Source: an uncultured bacterium
GTDB taxonomy: Bacteria > Cyanobacteriota > Vampirovibrionia > Gastranaerophilales > Gastranaerophilaceae
Assembly: GCA_900551675.1 (NCBI GenBank)
Contig: URXH01000099.1
Coordinates: forward strand, 1-6,450
Direction: 5' to 3'
DNA: 6,450 nucleotides
Under the pieces are notes generated by a model, which was not told where the DNA came from, searched no databases, and saw nothing but the letters and a program-made list of their open reading frames with translations. Below are positions 1 through 4,468 of the stretch, one piece after another (the first letter of the stretch is position 1; every line of letters starts with the position of its first letter). The translations under genes and the position numbers were made by a program.

Positions 1-49
1 GTCTTTCAATAATATTTGGCTGAAATCGTTAAGAAAAATTCATAAAATA

Positions 50-1708
50 TTACTCACTACAGATAGTAATAATAAACTCGCTGCCTTTGCCTATCTCACT
101 GTTTGCAATAATTTCACCTTTATGCTTCTCTATTATCTTTGAACAAATTGCTAAACCGAGACCGGTACCGATGCCTGAACTTTTTGTTGTAAAACCTGCC
201 GTAAATATCTTACTGAGCTGATTTTGAGGAATTCCTTTGCCGGTATCTTTTATTTTTACAATGAGTTTTTTATCCTTATATTCTGTTGTAATTGTAATTG
301 TTCCTTTACCTTCTATTGCCTGACATGCATTGATTAAAATGTTTGTAAATACCTGATTAAGCATGTTTGGAAAGCATTTCACTGCAGGGATTTCACCGTA
401 ATTTTTGATTATTTCTATTCTGTTTTTTGTTTCGTGCCTTATTAATTCCAATGTCAAATCAAGTTCTTTATTTATATCAGCTTCCTGCAGTTCTGCCTCA
501 TCAAGACGCACAAATTTTTTCAGAGATGTTACTATATTGGAAATTCGATTTACTGCTTCTTTATCTATTTCATTAATGTCTGTAAGCATCTCCTTTAATT
601 CGGTATCTTCTATTGAATCAAGCAGCTTTGCGACTATTCCGTTGTTTGATTTTATTGAGGCAACAGGGGTATTAATTTCATGTGCCACACCTGCTACAAG
701 CTGGCCCAGTGATGCCATTTTTTCGGAATTTATAAGCTGTATTTGAGTTTCTTTCAATTCTTTAAGGGCATTTTGCAATTCTTTTACGGTCTGAATATTT
801 TTCTGGTAAAGCTCAGCTCTGGTGATTGCGTTTGATAATTGTGAAGAAATAGCTTCAAGAATTTCTATTTCTTCATTTAGCCCGCGTTTTTGATAGCAGA
901 GCAAAACTATTATGCCAGTGAGGTTTTGCATCTGATGAACCGGAATAATAATTCTTAGGACAGGCTGTTTAAAAGGTTTAGCATCAGCGTATTCCATTAG
1001 TGAGTTACAGACTGAAATTTCTTTTGCTGCAATAGTTTCAGAAGTTTTTTCGTCAAAATTTATCACGTGCGGCATTTTTGATTTTTTCAAACCGTAAATT
1101 TCTTCTACGATAAATCCTTTTTTGTCAGTCTTTGCGTAATATGCTTTATAGGCTCCGAACATTATAGAAAGTTCTTTGAGAGCAGATTGAAGAATTTGTG
1201 AAATGTCTATGCTTTCTCTTATAATATTGGAAACCTTGTTTATAAGAGCAATTCGGATTGCCTGACTCTGTGCTTTTCGTTTAATTTTTTGAAGATCTTC
1301 ATTTTCATCAGAGAGTAATTTTATTTCTTCTTTAAGCTTTTCATTTTCTCTGTAAATATCTGTAAGTTCATTTTGTGCGCTCACATCTGTAAAAAATAAT
1401 ATTGTATAATTTCCTTTTTTGACTGCCTGCAGATCGTAATACAAAATTCTGTTAAGTTCTGACTGGTATGAAATTCTTGCAAAAAAATTTTCTTTAGAAA
1501 TTATTGCGTGGTAGATAGGAGAATAAATTTCAATATTTTCGGAATTCAGCGGACAGATATCAAAGCTTGAATGATGCGAAAGTTTTTTTATATTCGTAAA
1601 ATCTTTAAACCACCTTTTACAAGTATGGTTTCTGTAAACGACTTCTCGTTTTATGTTCAATATGATAACAGCATCCCTGAATTGTCTGAAAATATCAAAC
1701 TTTTTCAT
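50..1708 (-). CDS. Soluble PAS-GAF sensor histidine kinase, orphan
   Basis: Cytoplasmic sensor histidine kinase of 552 residues, expected to autophosphorylate on histidine and pass the phosphate to a response regulator. Seen in order: a PAS-like N-terminal domain (about 8-110), a charged coiled coil (112-150), a GAF-like domain (about 155-300), a second coiled coil (300-330), the HisKA H-box with the phospho-acceptor H343 in GVAHEINTP, and a HATPase_c domain. The ATPase has an N-box NQVFTNILINACQAI (451-465), a G1 box DTGKGIP (488-494) and a G2 box GTGLGL (514-519). All catalytic motifs look intact. There is no signal peptide, membrane segment or receiver domain, so the signal should be intracellular. 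I chose the ATG at 1708; an in-frame TTG at 1726 would add six residues but lies upstream of the predicted -10 box and has no ribosome site. No response regulator is adjacent. The H-box style is common in Cyanobacteria and relatives. The ligand is unknown. Confidence 0.93.
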   Translation of the reverse strand: MKKFDIFRQFRDAVIILNIKREVVYRNHTCKRWFKDFTNIKKLSHHSSFDICPLNSENIEIYSPIYHAIISKENFFARISYQSELNRILYYDLQAVKKGNYTILFFTDVSAQNELTDIYRENEKLKEEIKLLSDENEDLQKIKRKAQSQAIRIALINKVSNIIRESIDISQILQSALKELSIMFGAYKAYYAKTDKKGFIVEEIYGLKKSKMPHVINFDEKTSETIAAKEISVCNSLMEYADAKPFKQPVLRIIIPVHQMQNLTGIIVLLCYQKRGLNEEIEILEAISSQLSNAITRAELYQKNIQTVKELQNALKELKETQIQLINSEKMASLGQLVAGVAHEINTPVASIKSNNGIVAKLLDSIEDTELKEMLTDINEIDKEAVNRISNIVTSLKKFVRLDEAELQEADINKELDLTLELIRHETKNRIEIIKNYGEIPAVKCFPNMLNQVFTNILINACQAIEGKGTITITTEYKDKKLIVKIKDTGKGIPQNQLSKIFTAGFTTKSSGIGTGLGLAICSKIIEKHKGEIIANSEIGKGSEFIITICSE

Positions 1709-1723
1709 AAATATATTATATTT
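1709..1723. promoter_or_regulatory. 15-bp palindrome over the kinase -10 box, candidate operator
   Basis: AAATATA-T-TATATTT is a perfect inverted repeat with 7-bp arms around one central base. It covers the whole -10 box of the kinase promoter and ends next to the kinase ATG. A divergent XRE-family HTH gene begins 63 bp away. Proteins of that family usually bind short palindromes as dimers, so this is a plausible operator. Caution: the arms are pure A/T, and such palindromes arise by chance in AT-rich DNA. Confidence 0.3.
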
Positions 1724-1743
1724 CAACCCGAAAAAGTGGGCAA
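1715..1743 (-). promoter_or_regulatory. Sigma70-type promoter of the histidine kinase gene, probably leaderless
   Basis: Read on the minus strand, a -35 box TTGCCC (1743-1738, four of six consensus bases) is followed by a 17-bp spacer and a perfect -10 box TATAAT (1720-1715). Only six bases (ATATTT) separate the -10 from the ATG at 1708. A start site at the usual distance would therefore fall on the A of that ATG and give a leaderless transcript. This agrees with the lack of any Shine-Dalgarno sequence before the ATG. The boxes and spacing are seen directly; promoter use is inferred. Confidence 0.6.
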
Positions 1744-1776
1744 TTTTTTAAAGATGTATCAAAATGTTGTAAAAAA

Positions 1777-1781
1777 AGGAG
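1777..1781 (+). promoter_or_regulatory. Ribosome binding site of the XRE gene
   Basis: AGGAG lies five bases before the ATG at 1787. It decides the start: the same frame is open for 72 codons upstream, but that stretch overlaps the kinase gene antisense and has no comparable site. Confidence 0.75.
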
Positions 1782-1786
1782 AATTT

Positions 1787-1996
1787 ATGAACGGATTTAA
1801 AAAAATCGGGGAAAAAATAAAATATTATAGAGAAAAACGCGGTTTATCACAGCAAATGCTTGCGAAGAGAACTTTTATGACGCAATCAAGACTGGAAGAA
1901 ATCGAAAACGGACAGGTTATTTACCAGCTCTGGACCCTGCAAAAAATTGCAAGAGCGCTGGATATAGATCTGCCGGAACTTTTGAACTTTGAATAA
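1787..1996 (+). CDS. Small XRE-family helix-turn-helix transcriptional regulator
   Basis: A 69-residue protein that is essentially a lone Cro/C1-type HTH domain. Helix 1 is about residues 5-18 (KKIGEKIKYYREKRG), helix 2 is SQQMLAKR (21-28), recognition helix 3 is TQSRLEEIEN (32-41), helix 4 is LWTLQKIARALD (48-59), and the domain closes with LPELLNFE. The spacing and the conserved G-LSQ, IE-G and L-KIA-ALD positions match the HTH_3/XRE family. There is no effector or dimerisation domain, so it probably acts as a small dimeric DNA-binding protein. It is transcribed divergently from the histidine kinase across a 78-bp gap containing an A/T palindrome, which suggests control of the kinase and perhaps of itself; this is inference. 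I see no clear promoter of its own and no strong terminator before the next gene, so read-through into the EF-hand/LysM gene is possible. No toxin gene adjoins it, so an antitoxin role is unsupported. Confidence 0.9.
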   Translation: MNGFKKIGEKIKYYREKRGLSQQMLAKRTFMTQSRLEEIENGQVIYQLWTLQKIARALDIDLPELLNFE

Positions 1997-2115
1997 CAGG
2001 TTAATGTTAAAAATTCAATGCAAAATGTAACGAAATCTAAACTATTTAATCTAATTTATTAAAGTTTTTGCAGATTATTCCGTTTAAGAAAGCAAGTAAA
2101 AGGTACGCTATTTTT

Positions 2116-2122
2116 AAAGGAG
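2116..2122 (+). promoter_or_regulatory. Ribosome binding site of the EF-hand/LysM gene
   Basis: AAAGGAG lies eight bases before the ATG at 2131. It fixes that ATG as the start rather than the in-frame TTG at 2068, which has no ribosome site and would add 21 residues of unlikely sequence. Confidence 0.8.
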
Positions 2123-2130
2123 AAAATTTT

Positions 2131-4011
2131 ATGGGTGTAGAAAACAACGGAATATCTTTCGGCAAAAATCAAAAAATAAATTTTGAGAACTTTAACGGTA
2201 TTCATAAAGATGATTTTAATAACATCAATGGCACACTGAAAGATTCATTGTTTACTAAATACGATAAAAATGATGACGGAATTCTTGATGAAGGCGAATT
2301 GTCAGCTATGCAGGGGGACATTCAGGGATATGCCAAAAATGATAAGCTGAGCAAACGCGAAACAAGAAAATTTTTCAAAAGTCTCGGGCTTGAAAATCAA
2401 AAAGATTTAAAACGCGATGATTTGTATAAATTTCTCCAAACTGTACAGCTCGACAAAGATTCAATAGCCAAAGCGTCAACAGACTCCGCTACCGGTAATA
2501 CTTTTATTGAATTCAAACCCAATGAGAATAATGAAATAAAAAGAATAGTATATTCAAATGAAAAAGGGGGCGGTCATAAAACTAAAGCCGAACAGACTTT
2601 GTATGATGAAAATCATGTTTCTAGCACATTTTATAAAGAAGACGGTAAAGTTGAAAATTATGAAGTAAAAGGTAATATGCAGTTTCGCACCTTATATAAT
2701 CAGGACGGAAAACCGGAACTGTATCAGGAAACTAATACTCAAACAAAAGAAAGCATAACAACAAAATATGCTCAAGACGGTAAAACTGTTGAATCAAAAT
2801 ATCGTACGAACGGTACGGTTACAGAATATTTAGATTCGGCAAACGGAGACCGCGTTACCTCACGCGTAACTGATAAAGGCAATAATGTAACGGAAACCAT
2901 TCAATTTACCTATAATGAAGATGGGAGTGTCAGAGAGACAACACTCGGTGCAGACGGAAAACCTGTCTCATCAGTAACTAAAAAAGACGGAAAAGAACTT
3001 GCAAAATCATCTATCACCACTGCAGAGGACGGCTCAACAACTGAAATTTCTACAATCGGCGAGGGTGATAATCTTCAAAGAATAAAAATTCAGAAAGATA
3101 AAGACGGTAATGTAACAACAAGGGTTAATATTGATGAAAACGGAAACACGACAGCTTATAAACATAAAGTAAATGACGGCGAAAACTGGTACGGCATAGT
3201 TGAGGCAAAATACGGCGTATCAGGATATAAAACTGTAATGGAAATTGTTCATCAGCTTAAAAGAGATGCCGGTGTGAACAGGAATTCAAGCAAAATGCCT
3301 GATGAGATTGAACTTCCGCCGGCAATCAAATTGAAAAACGGCAAAGAGATTACTCTGAAAGATATCGATGCAAAATTTGACGAGATAAATTCTGTTGCTG
3401 CAAAAATTGATGTTTCAAATATAAAAGTTCCTGAAAATCTGCCCACAGAATATCCGAAAGATAAACTTCCGGCACAAAAAATAACTATTCCGGCATACGA
3501 AGTCAAACCGGAAAACGCAGGGGAAAAAATAACTCAACCGGATGGCAAAGTATTTGAATATAACGATAACGGCATAGTAAATTGGATTTATAACTCGGAA
3601 GCTGATTTAAAAGCTGAGAACAATGCTGTCTATATTAGTTACGATGATTCAGGTAATATATCTAAATATCAGCTGAATGACTATGACGCAAACGGAGCTT
3701 TCACTCGAGCTAAAGTGTATGACAAAGACGGCAAACTTGATTACTTTTTTGTAAATGAAGGAGCAGATCCCAAAATTTCTAATAAAAAGGAACGTCAGAT
3801 ACACTATAACTCTGACGGCAGTGTTCAATTGTTCTTTAATAACTATGTATACGATGAAAATGGCAGATGTGTTAGTTATGACATATTTTATCCTGATGAT
3901 AAGGGAGGGTTTGAATTTACTTGGCATTATGAATGCAAATACAGCAACGACGGCAAACAGGAAAGAACAGCCTGTTATGATGCGAACGGCAGATATGATG
4001 GAGATGTCTAA
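2131..4011 (+). CDS. EF-hand and LysM-like repeat protein, function unknown
   Basis: A 626-residue hydrophilic protein with no function I can name. It has one canonical EF-hand loop, DKNDDGILDEGE (45-56; ligand positions D45, N47, D49, D53, E56), predicting Ca2+ binding, and a possible degenerate partner near 68-79. Short motifs of the type x-D/N-G-K/N/S followed by beta-prone residues recur about nine times before (171-339) and nine times after (470-621) a central domain, resembling RHS/YD or MORN-variant repeats. The central part (about 345-400) reads like a divergent LysM: HKVNDGENWYGIVEAKYG aligns with the usual VxxGDTLWxIAxKYG, and MPDEIELPPAI with the closing GxxLxIP strand. LysM binds peptidoglycan or chitin, so a cell-envelope role is plausible. 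Against that, there is no classical signal peptide, membrane segment, LPXTG or sorting domain, so export would need a non-Sec route. The gene runs convergently towards the phosphofructokinase gene. Domain calls for EF-hand are strong, for LysM moderate. Confidence 0.9.
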   Translation: MGVENNGISFGKNQKINFENFNGIHKDDFNNINGTLKDSLFTKYDKNDDGILDEGELSAMQGDIQGYAKNDKLSKRETRKFFKSLGLENQKDLKRDDLYKFLQTVQLDKDSIAKASTDSATGNTFIEFKPNENNEIKRIVYSNEKGGGHKTKAEQTLYDENHVSSTFYKEDGKVENYEVKGNMQFRTLYNQDGKPELYQETNTQTKESITTKYAQDGKTVESKYRTNGTVTEYLDSANGDRVTSRVTDKGNNVTETIQFTYNEDGSVRETTLGADGKPVSSVTKKDGKELAKSSITTAEDGSTTEISTIGEGDNLQRIKIQKDKDGNVTTRVNIDENGNTTAYKHKVNDGENWYGIVEAKYGVSGYKTVMEIVHQLKRDAGVNRNSSKMPDEIELPPAIKLKNGKEITLKDIDAKFDEINSVAAKIDVSNIKVPENLPTEYPKDKLPAQKITIPAYEVKPENAGEKITQPDGKVFEYNDNGIVNWIYNSEADLKAENNAVYISYDDSGNISKYQLNDYDANGAFTRAKVYDKDGKLDYFFVNEGADPKISNKKERQIHYNSDGSVQLFFNNYVYDENGRCVSYDIFYPDDKGGFEFTWHYECKYSNDGKQERTACYDANGRYDGDV

Positions 4012-4041
4012 CCTGCCTATCCCATAGGAGGCATGGCAGGT
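4011..4041. repeat. Palindrome at the stop codon of the EF-hand/LysM gene
   Basis: ACCTGCC (4011-4017) and GGCAGGT (4035-4041) form a 7-bp inverted repeat that begins on the last base of the stop codon. Two shorter inverted pairs lie inside it: CCTAT/ATAGG (4016-4020 with 4024-4028) and TGCCT/AGGCA (4014-4018 with 4029-4033). Several competing folds are therefore possible. No T-run follows, so it is not an intrinsic terminator by itself; it may protect the 3' end of the mRNA. Confidence 0.55.
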
Positions 4042-4063
4042 CAAAGACAGCCCCTCTCTCTAA

Positions 4064-4086
4064 CTCTCTCCCCAAAGGGGCGAGAG
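4064..4086. repeat. CCCC-AAA-GGGG hairpin of dispersed-repeat type
   Basis: The arms 4064-4073 and 4077-4086 pair over ten positions with a single T-C mismatch, around an AAA loop. The stretch from about 4051 resembles a family of C/T-rich intergenic repeats (CCCTCTCCC-type) seen in many bacterial genomes and often mis-annotated as peptides reading LTLSPKGRE. The family assignment is from memory; the palindrome is directly visible. Confidence 0.6.
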
Positions 4087-4131
4087 AATAAAAAGAAAAT
4101 TCTCTCTCCATTAAGGAGCAAAAAATTAAAG

Positions 4132-4151
4132 CCTTCCCTGTTTAGGGAAGG
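4132..4151. repeat. 20-bp palindrome, copy 1
   Basis: CCTTCCCT (4132-4139) and AGGGAAGG (4144-4151) form a perfect 8-bp stem with a GTTT loop. The flanks GCC and GTT can lengthen it slightly through wobble and A-T pairs. Only three T follow, so it is a weak terminator candidate. It matches copy 2 at 4202-4221 in 17 of 20 positions. Confidence 0.7.
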
Positions 4152-4201
4152 TTTGGATGGGTATTTACAAAATTGTCGTTTGATTGTTACCCACCCCTGC
4201 C

Positions 4202-4221
4202 CCCTCCCTGATTAGGGATGG
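4202..4221. repeat. 20-bp palindrome, copy 2
   Basis: CCCTCCCT (4202-4209) and AGGGATGG (4214-4221) pair over eight positions with one C-T mismatch, around a GATT loop. It is the degenerate second copy of the palindrome at 4132-4151, in the same orientation 70 bp downstream. The region 5' of it (4188-4201) is very C-rich. Confidence 0.65.
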
Positions 4222-4260
4222 AGAAGGTGCTGTTTCACTAATTCATAATGGTAAATTTAG

Positions 4261-4314
4261 ATGCTGAAATAAATTCAGCATGACAATTCCGTCATCCCGA
4301 ACTTGTTTCGGGAT
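4261..4314. repeat. Two-hairpin dispersed intergenic element (REP/MITE-like)
   Basis: Two perfect hairpins stand side by side. ATGCTGAA/TTCAGCAT (4261-4268 with 4274-4281) has an ATAAA loop. ATCCCGAA/TTCGGGAT (4294-4301 with 4307-4314) has a CTTGT loop. A further inverted pair, TGAC/GTCA (4281-4284 with 4291-4294), joins them. The 'ATGCTGAA..TTCAGCATGAC' and 'GTCATCCCGAA..TTCGGGATC' cores strongly resemble short palindromic elements dispersed between genes in several unrelated bacterial groups. No transposase is present, so if mobile it would need help in trans. Confidence 0.6.
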
Positions 4315-4391
4315 CTTATTCAGATACTGATATGGGCTTCAAAATAACCAACACCATCTCTTAATCCCTTATTAATCAGACAGAAAGAATA

Positions 4392-4421
4392 AAAAAAGCA
4401 GCCTCGAAAGACTGCTTTTTT
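4392..4421. terminator. Bidirectional rho-independent terminator
   Basis: A-tract plus GCAG (4392-4401) pairs with CTGC plus T-tract (4412-4421) over ten positions. The loop contains two more pairs (CT/AG, 4403-4404 with 4409-4410) closing CGAA. The plus strand ends in six T and the minus strand in seven T, so it can stop both the upstream plus-strand gene and the pfp transcript. For pfp it lies only about 50 bp past the stop codon; for the EF-hand/LysM gene it is about 380 bp away. Confidence 0.85.
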
Positions 4422-4425
4422 CATA

Positions 4426-4454
4426 CCCCACCTTTATTCATCTCAAAGGAGGGG
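4426..4454. repeat. Imperfect inverted repeat just past the pfp stop
   Basis: CCCC-A-CCTTT (4426-4435) pairs with AAAGG-A-GGGG (4445-4454) except for a central A-A mismatch; the loop is nine bases. It sits between the pfp stop codon and the terminator, so it would be part of the 3' untranslated region of pfp. It looks like another C-rich intergenic repeat of the kind seen elsewhere in this gap. Confidence 0.55.
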
Positions 4455-4468
4455 ACATAGTTTTAAGC

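Larger units (their letters stand above)
4012..4468. other. Gene-free convergent intergenic region dense in hairpins
   Basis: This 457-bp stretch lies between two converging genes. The open frames crossing it have no ribosome sites, and their translations are only read-outs of inverted repeats. It holds seven clear inverted repeats, listed separately, plus a minor one, CTCC/GGAG (4106-4109 with 4115-4118). The pair TGGGTA/TACCCA (4158-4163 with 4188-4193) further links the two copies of the 20-bp palindrome. The parts between repeats (about 4315-4391) show nothing I can name. Confidence 0.8.

Noticed and set aside
405..746. 113-codon plus-strand open frame
   Set aside because: It is entirely antisense to the HisKA/HATPase region of the histidine kinase, is Ser/Ile-rich as expected for a shadow frame, and has no ribosome site.
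1727..1740. CCC...GGG inverted repeat in the kinase/XRE gap
   Set aside because: Arms are only three bases and the inner sequence is not symmetric.
1571..1786. 72-codon upstream extension of the XRE frame
   Set aside because: It overlaps the kinase gene antisense and its promoter; AGGAG just before 1787 gives a normal XRE start.
1787..1996. XRE protein as the antitoxin of a toxin-antitoxin pair
   Set aside because: No small toxin-like gene adjoins it; the neighbours are a histidine kinase and a 626-residue repeat protein.
2018..2062. Possible 14-codon peptide in the gap before the EF-hand/LysM gene
   Set aside because: There is no ribosome site, the peptide has no recognisable features, and it shows no leader-peptide codon bias.
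2039..2069. A/T-only imperfect hairpin (TTTAAT/ATTAAA with outer AAAC/GTTT) after the XRE gene, followed by a short T-run
   Set aside because: The stem has almost no G-C pairs and a bulge, so it is too weak to call a terminator; chance is likely in such AT-rich DNA.
3649..4044. 131-codon minus-strand open frame, hydrophobic
   Set aside because: It lies antisense to the repeat region of the EF-hand/LysM gene; the apparent hydrophobicity comes from the complement of charged codons, and there is no ribosome site.
4033..4215. Open frame of 60 codons in the convergent gap, read-out starting MAGQRQPLSLTLSPKGREN
   Set aside because: It is a translation of the hairpin repeats, has no ribosome site, and resembles the familiar false peptides predicted from C/T-rich dispersed repeats.
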